This document shows, piece after piece, positions 27,101 to 38,204 of a DNA stretch of 64,000 bases (position 1 is the stretch's first letter; each line of letters begins with the position of its first letter). Source of the stretch: Cryptomeria japonica (Eukaryota; Streptophyta; Pinopsida; Cupressales; Cupressaceae); NCBI RefSeq assembly GCF_030272615.1, contig NC_081410.1, positions 191,105,619-191,169,618 on the forward strand, in the 5' to 3' direction. Position numbers and translations under genes: made by a program. Below the pieces are notes generated by a model. It had not been told where the DNA came from. It searched no databases and worked only from the letters and a program-made list of their open reading frames with translations.

Positions 27101-28406
27101 TGATCCTGGAGGATCGCTAGGGGATAGAGTGGTATGGAAGAAATGTAGCATAGGTAATAAGGACCTATGTGCTAAGTTAGATCATATTTTATCCCAAAGG
27201 CATATATTTGTGTCAAATAAAGAGGACAAAATATTTTGGTGTGCTGCTAAATCAGGAGAATACAAAGTCAAATGGGGGTATGAAATCCAAAGGAGGAGGA
27301 TCAGGAATCCTAAGTGGTCGTACAAATTATGCTGGCATAACAAAATTCTTCCAAAAGCAAGAGCTTTTCTTTGGATAGCCTTATAGGACAGAGTTCTGAC
27401 AGGAAACCGATTAAAATCTATTGGTATAGCATGACCTAGTAGGTGTGTGATGTGCAAAAAGGATGATAAAACCACCAATCATTTTCTTTTCTCTTGTCCT
27501 TTTGCAAGAAGTTGCTGGCAATGGTTCTTTGATATGTTTGAATATCAAACTGTCAGAAATGAAAGATTAATAGATTTCATGACCTCCTAGCCTCTAAATT
27601 GCAAATCCAAGTGGGGAGATTTATGGTTAGTTGGTCCTTCAATGATCATTTGGCAAATCTGGAAGGAGAGAAACAAGAGAGTATTCAGAGAGGAATACCA
27701 CTCTAGAGAAGAAACCTTAAAACTTATCAAAGCTGGTATAGAGGAAGTTGTTAGTGTTAATCTTAGGAAGAAAACCATTAGATTCTACAATGCATGGGAT
27801 AAGAAGGTGGAAAAGAGGTGGTCTTTTAAGGAATTGGGTGAAGGGAGGATTGTGGATAAGTCCAAATGCAGAAAGCAGGACATTTGGCTAGCCCCAAAGA
27901 TGAATTGGATTAAGCTAAATTTTGACGAGGCTAGTAGAGGCAATCTTGGCAAAGTAGGTTATGGAGCGGTAATTAGAGATGAAAATGGATCCTTTCTACA
28001 AGCACTTTACAGAAGTATTGGGGAGACTACAAATAACGAAGCTGAAATAAGGGCCTTGGAAGCAGGTTTGGAGATGTGCGTAGAGAAAGGTTTATCCAAA
28101 GTCATAGTGGAGGGAGACTCTCAAATCATAATAAATGGGGTCACTAAGAGAAACTTTCAGAGTTGGAAATTAAATAGGTGGATTACCCAAATTTGTACAC
28201 TTTTGGAAAAAATAAATGAATTCGAAATCACTCACTCGTATAGGGAAGGAAACAAGGTGGTAGATTACCTAGCTAATATGGGAGTAACATCTGAAGGGAT
28301 TAAAAATGTCATTAATAAAGAAGAATTGATGAGAGACATTGAAGAATTGGTACACAAAGAAAAGAATGGTATTTCCCGTGAAGGTATTGGACGATCTCTG
28401 CTCTAG
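24144..28406 (+). pseudogene. LINE-1 ORF2 (endonuclease, reverse transcriptase, zf-RVT, RNase H)
   Basis: A single 1421-codon frame for the polyprotein that nicks target DNA and copies LINE RNA in the nucleus. APE-type endonuclease, residues 1-232: SWNVRGLS, VLMQETML, LLNVYGPT, GDFNALLE, SSDHFPIR. Reverse transcriptase, about 400-800: PGPDGFTVEVYQ, YRPISLCNALYK, KLDVSKAYDKVL, LRQGDPLSPSLF and the catalytic FVDD at 26226. The zf-RVT region is near 1060-1130. RNase H, about 1250-1390: FDEASRGN (usually FDGAS), NNEAEIRAL, VEGDSQII and YREGNKVVDYLA. Six nonsense codons lie in frame at 24777, 26196, 26553, 27384, 27432 and 27588 (five TAG, one TGA). No frameshift was found. Confidence 0.92.
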
Positions 28407-28675
28407 TAGGAAAGAGGACGAAAGGACTCATAAGATGGGATAAATGATCATATTTTAGTATGGATAGTATTTTCAAGGTCATAAAAGTGGGGAATATGTC
28501 AGCTCTTTGACGGAGTACACAAACAGTGATGACTCTCTGCAAAGGAGAAATGACAACCTCGGGTATGGATATTTGTAGAGATATGGTCGGTTTAGGAAGT
28601 CTCTAGCGAACTGGATTGCCTATATTAGAGAAGTGGATCAGATGGCATGACATATTTGCAAGATAAGAAAAGAAA

Positions 28676-29269
28676 ATGGTGCATTTCTTGGGTTTGAATT
28701 GTTCTAATTGTGAGGTCCCCTCGGAGTTTCAAGTCAGGGACTTGTTCGAAACAATAGAATTTGGATACGATGCCATCATGGGGATGGTAGAATGTTCACT
28801 AAGTCTGGATCGACATTGGTGCGACGGTGCAATATATGAGGTAGTCCTTGCACCCATGGTGGACATACTAGAATCGAGAGATAAATGTGTAGAACTGTTA
28901 GAGGGTTTTGTTAAAAAAGAAAATGGGGACATTGTTGCAGAGGCTATCTATGACCTGGAGGAAGGTAGCAAGAACAGTGTGCTCAAGGTTTATTTCAGCC
29001 CCGAAAACTATTTCTTAGATATGAAGGAAGAGAGCGAGGAGGAGGAAGGAAGCGAGGAGGAGGAAGGAAGCGACAAGGAGGCTAGAAGAGAGAAAAAAGA
29101 GGAAAGAGAGAGAGCAAGAGAGTTAGGAGAGGAAGTGTGGCAACAGTTTAAGAGTGGGATCCTCAACGAAGATCTTGCTAACTTCAGAAGTTTTGCAGAG
29201 TTTGAGGAGTGGTGGCTGTCTGAGACATCCACAAAGAAGCTAATGATCTGGGTGACTACGCGATTGTAA
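28676..29269 (+). CDS. LINE-1 downstream third ORF, acidic protein of unknown function
   Basis: An intact 197-codon frame starts 270 bp after the ORF2 stop and lies inside the same LINE transcript unit. The N-terminal 110 residues look globular and include CSNC and a WCDGAIYEVV segment. Residues about 118-133 are an acidic run made of an 18-nt duplicated unit (GSEEEE). A charged helix follows, then a Trp-containing C-terminus (SFAEFEEWWLSE). I do not recognise a family. It could be a LINE-encoded accessory protein, captured host sequence, or chance. It is intact although the two upstream ORFs carry ten stops. Confidence 0.5.
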   Translation: MVHFLGLNCSNCEVPSEFQVRDLFETIEFGYDAIMGMVECSLSLDRHWCDGAIYEVVLAPMVDILESRDKCVELLEGFVKKENGDIVAEAIYDLEEGSKNSVLKVYFSPENYFLDMKEESEEEEGSEEEEGSDKEARREKKEERERARELGEEVWQQFKSGILNEDLANFRSFAEFEEWWLSETSTKKLMIWVTTRL

Positions 29270-29617
29270 ACTTCAAATTATGAAGAGTTAGATATTTACC
29301 TGTTTAGTAGTGTGCTGATTGCATATTTTTAATGATGTATTGATATTAGGAGTTGTCTTTCGGGGTAGTATGTGGGGTTGGGGATGTTATGATTGCAAGG
29401 AAGTCAGGCAATCATTTTGAAGTGTCTTTATTGTAAATGTATTGTAATTTCCAATTTAATAACAAGTTATATGCAGGGTAGTATATTTTAAATTTTGATA
29501 TTATGACTATGATACTAATATAACTATCTTTCTTTTGCTGCAGGTAAGGAGGATGAACATGTATCGATTTTAATGTCATCTCCTTTGATTTGCATGGTGT
29601 ATAAGTAGTAGGAAGGC

Positions 29618-29686
29618 CACGATCAAGTGGCACCTTGATCGGACATGTCCTTTAGACATGTTCGACCAAGATGTCACTTGGTCGTG
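29618..29686. repeat. 69-nt hairpin in the copia LTR
   Basis: Arms 29618-29649 and 29655-29686 pair at 27 of 32 positions around the 5-nt loop CTTTA. The arms contain GATCAAGTGG and the complementary CACTTGGTCG. The same structure is present in the other LTR at about 34999-35067. Confidence 0.75.
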
Positions 29687-29960
29687 ACGCTTACTAACAT
29701 AAACCGATTCATAACCATTTGGTGCTACAAACATACACGCTAGTGAATCGATATCATTGCTTTATCATAACCGATAGTTAATCGGTATCATTGCTTATAG
29801 AACATAACTGATAGTTAATCGGTATCATTGCTTATAGAACATAACCGATAGTTTAATCGATATCACTGTTAATTGTTACAGATATAAATCATGCTCGATA
29901 ATGAATCGGTATCAACACATATATGTAAAGTAAACAATAACAATAGTAGTTAGCATTATA

Positions 29961-30050
29961 TGCTATCGGGTTAATACCCTGATAACATATTAATGCCGAT
30001 TCATATATGAATCAACATTAATATGCTATCGGGTTAATAGCCCGATAGCA
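29961..30050. repeat. 90-nt imperfect palindrome in the 3' LTR
   Basis: The segment starts TGCTATCGGG and ends CCCGATAGCA and is symmetrical about ATTCATAT/ATGAAT. The equivalent segment in the other LTR (35341-35430) pairs at 40 of 45 positions. It could form a cruciform in DNA or a long stem in RNA. Confidence 0.8.
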
Positions 30051-30231
30051 TTTAGATTGACGCTTAACATAGTTAAGTAGATCGTCAATCTAATTCATTA
30101 TTATCCAATATCAATATCATAATTATGATCAATGTTATAATCTGATAAACATAAAGCATGAATGAGTAAACTAATAACAAAGTAATGGTTTAGGAAAGTC
30201 TTATCTTGCAGAAGCTACTAATGCATTAACA

Positions 30232-30245
30232 CTCCCTCTTAGCTT
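30232..30245 (-). other. Polypurine tract of the copia element
   Basis: AAGCTAAGAGGGAG on the minus strand directly abuts the 3' LTR start TGTTAATGC. It primes plus-strand DNA synthesis in this element class. Confidence 0.85.
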
Positions 30246-30782
30246 TGGAAGATAGATAAATTAACCTGCATCACATTTCTTTTCATAATGTCAGTCTCCA
30301 AGAATATATATCAACTATACATATGATATGAAGTATCATCAGAACATGGGATACAAATGTAATACATTACTCTAAGTATGTGACATAGTGTATCACCCAA
30401 CCATGTGATAAAAAAATGTTTCATCATTTTATTATAACAAGATATCACCTAGACATGTGATATTAGTGTTTCCTAAACACGCAACACTGAGGATAAACAT
30501 ATGAGGATGGTTAAATTCTCATCTTATCCATATTGTGATATGTGCACAAACATTCAAATGTTTTATCACAACATCATCATGGCACATCCATGACATACCA
30601 GAGATCCAACATGATAACCGGTTTGAGAATCATAAGATCGTCACCTTATGATATTTGCATACAAGTGTTCATGATTTGAGAGATCATCACCTCTTAGATA
30701 TGAATACAGGGGGCATAAACCCAGAATGTCTCAACATGACAAAAGAAGTTTACATTTTCAACATCTTTATTTACAAAGCAGA

Positions 30783-32222
30783 TTACCTTTCTATCATACC
30801 TAAACCCTTTCTAAAGTGATCAACCTTTACTTTGGAAAGTGGTTTGGTCAGAATATCTGCAGTTTGATCTCCCGTACTAACATATTCTAATTTGATCACA
30901 TTTTTGTCTACCATGTCTCGCACATAATGGTATGGGATCTCAATATGTTTGGATCTATCATGGAATACTGGATTCACTGAAAGTTTTATGCAACTCTGAT
31001 TGTCACAATGGATGATAGTAGGTTTCATCGGATTACCAAACAATCCCACAAGCAACTTCCTAAGCCATACTGCTTCTCGGGCAGCCATGGAGGCTGCAAT
31101 GTATTTAGCCTCGGTGGAACTTTGCCCTATAGAAGACTGCTTTCTGCTGATCCAGCATATCATGGCTGATCCTAAACTGAAGCAGCACCTAGAGGTGCTT
31201 TTCCAATCAGTCACACTTCCAGCCCAATTTGAATATGTGAATTTGTGCAGATTAATATCAATTTTCTCATACTTGAGACCAAGGTTTAAGGTGCCTTGTA
31301 AATATCTCATAATGTGTTTTACTGCTACCAGGTGTATCTCCTTTGGTTCACACATAAACTGACTCAAAGCATTTACTGCATAGCATATATCTAGTCTCGT
31401 ATTTACTAGATACATAAGAGACCCAATCATTTGCTTGTATAGAGTGGGGTCAGTAGAAGGTGATTCTGTTGTTGCTTCTTTAAGTTTATGGAGATTGGTT
31501 TCCATTGGAGCGGTCATAGGTCTGTAGTTGAGCATTCCAAATCTCTTTAGGATGTCTAATGTATACTTGCCTTGGTTTAGAACAATGTTGTCAGGATTCT
31601 GCCATACTTCCAACCTTAGAAAATAATGAAGGAATCCCAAGTCCTTCATATCAAATTCTTTGGATAGTTCTTTCTTGCATGAATCTATAAGGTGATCTTC
31701 TCTAGAGATTAATAAGTCATCAACATATAAAATTATTATTAGCATATCACCTTTATTCTGTTTGTAGTAGAGATTAGGATCTGCATCATTTCTAGAGAAG
31801 CCTAGTTTTGATAGATATGTGTCAATTCTTTCATACCAGACCCTGGGAGCTTGTTTGAGCCCATATAGAGATTTCTTGAGTCTACACACATGAGATTTTG
31901 CATGATGGATCTCAAACCCTTCAGGTTGCTCTAGGTATACTTCTTCAGATATTTCTCCATTAAGAAAGGTTGTCTTTACATCCATTTGATGTACCTTCCA
32001 TCCCTTTGCTGCTGTAATGGCTAGTACTGCCCTTATTGAGGTATATCTGGCTACGGGAGCAAATGTTTCTTCATAGTCTATTCCTTCCTTTTGAGAAAAT
32101 CCTCTAGCTACAAATCTTGCCTTATATTTCTCAATACTACCATCTGCTGCATGTTTTAAAAAGCCATTTAGAAGAAACAACAGACTTCTTAGTTGGCCTA
32201 GGAACAATTTCCCATACATCAT
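30783..32222 (-). pseudogene. Copia reverse transcriptase and RNase H
   Basis: The C-terminal part of the gag-pol polyprotein, which copies element RNA into DNA and degrades the RNA strand. The true frame joins near 32156, where a frameshift separates it from the integrase part. The RT has EKYKARFVARGF, VHQMDVKTTFLNGE (the usual Ala after Lys is Thr), LEQPEGFE, LKKSLYGLKQAPR and the catalytic LYVDDLL. RNase H shows SSTEAKYIAAS, HCDNQSCIKLS and HIEIPYHYVRD, and the frame ends at a natural stop near 30783. No internal stop lies in this part. Confidence 0.92.
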
Positions 32223-33510
32223 TTTTCATTGTGGATTGATACTCTTCAGACATAGCATCCTTCCATACTTGATGTTTAAGGGATTCTGTCACATTGTCAA
32301 GTTCGTTTTTAGATAGATCATTCATGAGAGCAACATAGCTGGTAAATTTGTTAGGTCTTTTGCTCTCTCTGAAGGTTCCAGAAGGAGCAGCAAAACTCTG
32401 AGCTTCTTCTACTATTTTGGTGGCCCATAGAGGTCTTTTCTTGAGATGTCTAGGTGAGTTTTCATTTTCATTTTCAGTCTCATCTAGATTCTCCCTTTGA
32501 AACTCAGGAGCAGGATTTTCATCTAAGTTAGGGTTAGGTATATAGATTTCAGGTTCTATGAAGTTCTGAGCTCTTTTGAAAGCTAGGTCTTCTTCAAATA
32601 TTACATCCCTACTTAGTTCAATATTTCTTTGACCAGGTACATAGATTTTGTAGGCTTTGGAGGTTTCACTATATCCTACAAGCAATCCTCTTTTTCTAGA
32701 AGGCTCTAGTTTTAGTTTCTTTTCTTTAGGTATATGGATATAGATAGGACATCCAAATATCCTAAGGTGACTAATATCAGGCTTAATCTTAGTGAATACT
32801 TCCTCAAGAGTTTTGTCCTCAAGATGGGAGTGAGGGCACCTATTTTGTATATATACAGCGGTGTTGGATGCTTCAGCCCAGAGATTTGTGTTAAGGTTTT
32901 GATCTAGGATCATGGCCTTGGCAGCTTCAACTATAGTCCTATTTTTTCTTTCTGCTACCCCATTTTGTTGAGGGTTATAAGGTATAGTAAGCTCCCTCTT
33001 AATCTCATTATCTCTACAAAATTCTTTAAATGAATCTGATGTGTATTCTCCCCCATTGTCAGTTCTTAGGGTTTTAACTTTGTTTCTTGAGTGGTTTTCA
33101 GTTAGTGTTTTAAATTCTTTAAACCTAGAGAGGATCTCTTCTGGTTCTTTACTTTTCAGAAAGTAGATCCAGGTCTTCCTAGAGTAGTCATCAATAAATA
33201 TTACATAATACAAGAATCCCCCTAGGGAGGATACAGACATAGGTCCGCATACATCAGAATGAATTAATTCTAGAATTTTGCTAGTTTTCCTAGTACTATT
33301 TTGGAATGCACCTTTGGTATTCTTACCTAGAGCACATCCTTTGCATGCCCCTGAATTATCTTGCTTTAACTTGGGTAGACCTGTGACAAGGTTTCCCATT
33401 GAAGATAAAGCCCTAAAATTCAGATGGCCTAATCTTCTATGCCAAACTTCATTTGCATTAGTGGCTTCATGGATTAGGGCTAGATAGGGTTCTGTGCACA
33501 GCTCATACAA
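32137..33510 (-). pseudogene. Copia GAG-pre-integrase and integrase
   Basis: This part inserts the DNA copy into the genome. It opens with the zinc-binding HRRLGHLNF block and CxxC (GACKGCALG) of the GAG-pre-integrase region, then the integrase core with SDVCGPM, FIDDYSRKTW, TDNGGEYTS and PQQNGVAERKNRT, which carry the D, D and E of the DDE triad. A long hydrophilic linker then leads to WLFK, where the frame breaks near 32156. It is in the same frame as the gag-protease part upstream, separated only by a TAA at 33523-33525. Confidence 0.92.
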
Positions 33511-33522
33511 ATAGCCTCGTCT

Positions 33523-34719
33523 TTATCCAATAGTGTTTACCTTCTTGATGGAGGAGTTCCTTGGCCAAGCCAATACTCTGTTGTCCATGAATGTCACTCT
33601 ATATCCGTTATCTTCCAGTGCCGATATAGATACTAAATTTCTTTTGATGCCGGGAACATATAGTACTCCTTCAAGCCGCAGAGCTATGCCTGTCTTCAAT
33701 TTGATGGTGCAGGTTCCTATTCCTCTGACTGGATATGTGGAGTCATCTCCGATGGTTACGTCCTCATCACTTTCCTCTGTCATGGAATCAAGTACTTCTC
33801 TAAATCCAGTGATGTGCCTGGATGAACCACTGTCAATTACCCATGAGTTGATTTTGTTAGAAGCTTGACTTGTGAGTGCTGAGTAGAATACGTATTTCCC
33901 AGAGTCATCTTCCCCTTTAGTCTTTCCTATTTTGACAAATGTAGCATGTTTCTTGGTTCTTTCTGGGCATTTTGCAATGAAGTGTCCGAAATGATCACAT
34001 CTATAACATTGAATGTGAGATAAGTCCTTCTTTGAAGTATTCTTGCCTTGACGACCTTTTCTCTTTCTAAACTGCCTTTTCTTACTTTGCTTGGTGGAGT
34101 TGGTGTTTAGAACTTGTAGGTCTTCATCTATATTCTTGTGTTTCATTCCCATTTTGTTCAATCTTGATTCTTCTTGGAGATAATCATCCCTTAGTCTTTC
34201 AAACTTAGGATATTTGGACCTTGCACCGATGCCTTGGACAAATGTGCTCCATCCACTAGGTAACCCATTTAAAGCAATGAGTGTTAATTCTTTGCTTTGG
34301 ATCTCGTAGTCTAGAGTTGCAAGTTCATCTTTTAGAACTGATATCCGCATAAAGTAGGCATTGATTGTCTCCCCTTTGTTCATGGTGATATGATTTATTT
34401 CTCATTTTAATGCTAGAGTTCGACTTGCATTTGATATCTCAAATGTGCTTTCAAGAGCTTTGAACATTTTGTAGGCTGTCTGATGTTTTCTTATGATGGG
34501 CATTATGTTGTTTCTCACCCCATCAACTATAATTTTAATCGCCTTTTCATTTCCCTCAATCCATGCTGTTTTGTCAGGTTCATTTTCGGGTTGATCATTT
34601 TTAGTTTGAACAAACGAGTCCACTTTGTTCTCTTTTAAGATCATCTGAATTCTGAATTTCCAGGCCGAAAAATCATCACCACCTCCGAGTCTGTCTTCGA
34701 ATCTAATAGCACTGGCCAT
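33523..34719 (-). pseudogene. Copia gag and protease
   Basis: The polyprotein starts at 34719 (MASAIRFEDRLGGGDDFSAW), typical of copia capsid proteins. A TGA at 34402-34404 interrupts it; the frame continues unbroken as MNKGETINAYFMRI. A single CCHC knuckle, CYRCDHFGHFIAKC, lies near 34010-33967. The retropepsin-type protease follows with the active-site block WVIDSGSSRHITG. The frame ends at a premature TAA (33523-33525), after which the integrase continues in the same frame. Confidence 0.92.
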
Positions 34720-34796
34720 TTGAAGAAATGTGATGTAGTATATAAACTTGTTCTTAAATTTGTTTCACGAAATTAAATAGCCTCAAGTTCGATCAA

Positions 34797-34812
34797 CTTG
34801 GCTATGATACCA
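34797..34812 (-). other. Primer-binding site (initiator tRNA-Met type)
   Basis: TGGTATCATAGCCAAG lies directly next to the 5' LTR end. It differs by one base from the canonical plant copia site TGGTATCAGAGC, which pairs with the 3' end of initiator methionine tRNA to prime minus-strand DNA synthesis. Confidence 0.88.
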
Positions 34813-35611
34813 TGTAAATGTATTGTAATTTCCAATTTAATAAAAAGTTATATGCAGGGTAGTATATTTTAAATTTTGATATTATGACTATGATACTAAT
34901 ATAACTATCTTTCTTTTGCTGCAGATAAGGAGGATGAACATGTATTGATTTCAATGTCATCTCCTTTGATTTGCATGGTGTATAAGTAGTAGGAAGGCCA
35001 CGATCAAGTGGCACCTTGATCGGACATGTCCTTTAGACATGTCCGACCAAGATGTCACTTGGTCGTGACCCTTACTAACATAAACAGATTCATAACCATT
35101 CGGTGCTACAAACATACACGCTAGTGAATCAGTATCATTGCTTTATCATAACTGATAGTTAATTGGTATCATTGCTTATAGAACATAACCGATAGTTAAT
35201 TGGTATCATTGCTTATAGAACATAACCGAAGTTTAATCGGTATCACTGTTAATTGTTACAGATATAAATCATGCCTGATAATGAATCGATATCAATGCAT
35301 ATATGTAAAGTAAACAATAACAATAGTAGTTAGCATTATATGCTATCGGGTTAATACCCCGATAACATATTAATGCCGATTCATATATGAATCGACATTA
35401 ATATGCTATCGGGTTAATAGCCCGATAGCATTTAGATTGATGCTTAACATAGTTAAGTAGATCGTCAATCTAATTCATTATTATCCAATATCAATATCAT
35501 AATTGTGATCAATGTTATAATTTGATAAACATAAAGCATGAATGAGTAAACTAATAATAGAGTAAAGGTTTAGGAAAGTCTTATCTTGCAGAAGCTACTA
35601 ATGCATTAACA
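34813..35611 (-). repeat. 5' LTR of the copia element
   Basis: 799 bp, flanked on the right by the TTTAT target duplication. It carries the same palindrome (35341-35430) and hairpin as the other LTR. Most differences from the other LTR are transitions. Confidence 0.95.
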
Positions 35612-35688
35612 TTTATAAGTATAATGTTTTGTTAAGAAATAGAGGTAGCTATCCCCATTAAAGATAACACTTACCTTAACAAAAAAAA

Positions 35689-36477
35689 TAAAATAACTAA
35701 AATAAATTTTACACTTAATGAAAATTAATCATTAGAAGAAAAAGGAAAAGATAAATTTGAATAAAGCTAATTACTTTTTTTAATATTATTTTTTTCTTTG
35801 TAGAAACTTAATAATATATTTATTTTCATACTTTTTTTAATTTTATTTTAGAAACTTAAGAAATATCTTAATAAAATAAATAATATTAAAAAAAAATTCT
35901 TATTAGATTTTTTCCTTTATGAACATTCTTTTTCTAATTAATCATATTTAAATATGTATTTTTATTTTTTTTTTATCATAAAAGATATCTTTAAAAAAAA
36001 TTAATATAAGTTTAAGTATGTGGTTGTGATTAATTCTATAGTCTTGCATCCTTCTCCTCAATTTTGAATCGTTGATTTCACAATGTGAGTGGAAAACTTC
36101 ATATAGAGTATGCTTCGGTATAAATATAAATAAATAAATAAATAAATAAATAAACTTTCCATATATATTATTCAAATAATAATAAATTCTTTATAAATGT
36201 TTTATTGTTGTGCTTGGATGCCTTTCAATAAAAGAAAAGGAAACTTCCAAGCAAACAAAAAAACACTAAAATTTTTTTTCTAGAAAAAATTGACTTCAAA
36301 GAAATTTTCCAAATGTTTTCTAATATGAAATTCTTCTATTTTAGTTTTTAAAAAACTTTACAAAAAGATTTTTTTTTGGAAACAAGAACAACTACATCTT
36401 TTGAAGTTTCTAACAAATGATAATATCAATCTAATATAATATTGATCATAATATTAATGTCAATTGCTAATATTTTT
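35689..36477. other. AT-rich spacer with an (ATAA)n microsatellite
   Basis: Contains a short (ATAA)n run at about 36126-36154 and many A or T homopolymers. The first 65 bp resemble sequence following the repeat near 22690. No gene. Confidence 0.5.
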
Positions 36478-37090
36478 GTAGGCTAGTACTATTGCATTCA
36501 CTTAAGCTTAATTAATCGATTTTTTGCACGAAGCAAAAGTGATTTTTTTTTTGTTTTCAAAATTTATAGGAGCAAATTTATAGGAATGATAGATTTTATA
36601 AGCTTTTTTTAAGATTTCTTTATATTTAAAAAATAAATATCTGTTTTAACTAACTTTTTTCATTTTTATTAATAAATTTGTAAATAAAGTGATTTTTCTC
36701 TACAAATATATATAAAATTTAATTATTTTTTATTTTAAAAAATCTAAATATTAAAATTATATATTTATCGTATAGGATTTGATTCACACCTTTTGAATTA
36801 TATAAAATGAAAATTTAAATAAATACTTAAACTATTTCATTACAAGCCTTACACAACAAATAGTTCTATTAAAAAAAAAAACCAAGTGTGTATCTTTTAT
36901 AATTATAATTTCGTACAGATTTTTTTGGAAATCATTCTACTTTTTAAAAATCATAATTTTATTTTTAATCATTTTAATATATACAATATAATTTTATAAC
37001 ATTTAATCATAAATTTAAATATTTTTGATTTAATCATTGAAAAATACCTATTTTTACTTTATTATTTATATTATATGATTTTATAATTAT

Positions 37091-38191
37091 TGAAGAGGGG
37101 AAAATAGATTAGAAGGTCAAATGATAAAAAAAATAACGAAATAAACATGCAAAATGCTAAAATATCATGAAAAGACCATTTCACCTTGCTATTTTACCTT
37201 CTCCTTCGGATTGAGCTTGATGAAGTGAAGGTGCCCCTTGATAATGCTCCACTTGATGTGCTCCTTTGATTGCCGGATGTGGATGGCTCTCCAATGTTGT
37301 GAACAAATGGAATGGATTTGGAAAATGATAAGGATGAGATGATCAAGTTGCCAAGATGATTTCCTTGGCTCAAAAGGGCAGCATAAGCTTATTGGATTTC
37401 GAGATGTTTTTTGAATGAAGGGATGGAGCCCTTTATTTATGGGAAGAGGAGAGAAAAATGGATGGCTAGGATGGATTCAAGATGAAGGGCTAGGATTTAC
37501 TTGTGAGCTCACACAAGGTCCAAGAGAGGGTGTGGAGACCAAGAAATATGCCTTAAAGGCATTTCGTATCTCCACACTCCACAAGGTGCATTGGAGGAAT
37601 TAAAAATTCTCCAAAAAAGAATATCATGGGGATTGGAGGAATAAAAAAGAATTAAAAATTCCTTGGGAGAGGGGATGCTTGGAGGAATGTGAGATTTCGA
37701 AAATCTTACATTCACCTAGGAAAAGAGTATTTAAAAGCAAGGAGTTGACTTTGTGGCTAATCATGCTGATTAGCCATTAACGATTCATTAAGAGGGGGAT
37801 TAGAGGAAATGTTAGGTGGGATTAGGGTAATTTGACTAGGAGAGAGAATGAGTGGAGGGAATAAAAAAATTAGAAGAATAATGTTAAGTGAGTTTAGGGA
37901 GTTTCTAGAAAAATTTATTAGGTTAATGATGAATTAAGAAGATGATTTGTAGGAATCATGTAGGTTAACTAATTAATTAAAATTAATTAGCTAAGAGGAA
38001 GATTTGTGAGGATTTGATTTTTTAGAAGAATAAAGAAAGGGATTGATTTATTAAATAAATCAATCACATGCTATAGTGACAATATTAATTATATTTAATT
38101 AATATTGAGGAGAATTTGAATTAACATAATTAATTAATTAATTATGTGAGGAATTAAAAATAATTAAAATAATTATTTTTAAGTGTCTACA
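37091..38191 (-). mobile_element. Solo LTR, 1101 bp, with perfect 5-bp target duplication
   Basis: On the minus strand it starts TGTAGACACTTAAAAATAA and ends CCCCTCTTCA. ATTAT flanks both sides (37086-37090 and 38192-38196). A TATA-like ATAAATAA lies at about 37432-37440, followed by a leader-like stretch. There is no internal region. Its start and layout resemble the solo LTR at 13571-14729, so they may belong to one superfamily. Confidence 0.88.
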
Positions 38192-38204
38192 ATTATTAAT
38201 AGTT

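Larger units (their letters stand above)
29432..30231 (-). repeat. 3' LTR of the copia element
   Basis: 800 bp, ending at the TTTAT target duplication on its left. It contains a 90-nt imperfect palindrome (29961-30050), a 69-nt hairpin (29618-29686) and a short tandem repeat of about 38 bp around 29770-29870. Confidence 0.95.
29432..35611 (-). mobile_element. Ty1/copia LTR retrotransposon, 6180 bp, complete but mutated
   Basis: Two LTRs of about 800 bp (29432-30231 and 34813-35611) flank a gag-pol region on the minus strand. The element has TGT...ACA LTR ends, a primer-binding site directly next to the 5' LTR, a polypurine tract next to the 3' LTR, and a perfect 5-bp target duplication TTTAT (29427-29431 and 35612-35616). 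By hand I count about 29 mismatches and one indel between the LTRs, roughly 3.5-4%. Pol order is integrase before reverse transcriptase, which defines copia. It sits in the 3' UTR of LINE-1. Confidence 0.95.
22955..35688 (+). mobile_element. LINE-1: near full-length L1-type LINE interrupted by a copia element
   Basis: In plus orientation the element has ORF1 (22963-24147), ORF2 (24144-28406), a third ORF (28676-29269) and a 3' UTR. The 3' UTR is split at 29431/35612 by the copia element and ends in a short poly(A) at 35681-35688. The 5' UTR is only about 10 nt. A possible AT-rich target duplication (AAATAAATTATTTAC at left, AAATAAATTTTAC at right) is present but not conclusive. Without the copia insert the LINE is about 6.5 kb. 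All main frames stay open apart from nonsense codons; no frameshift was found. Confidence 0.88.

Noticed and set aside
31000-31362. Plus-strand frames inside the copia element and the LINEs
   Set aside because: They lie opposite clear pol domains and show no motifs of their own.
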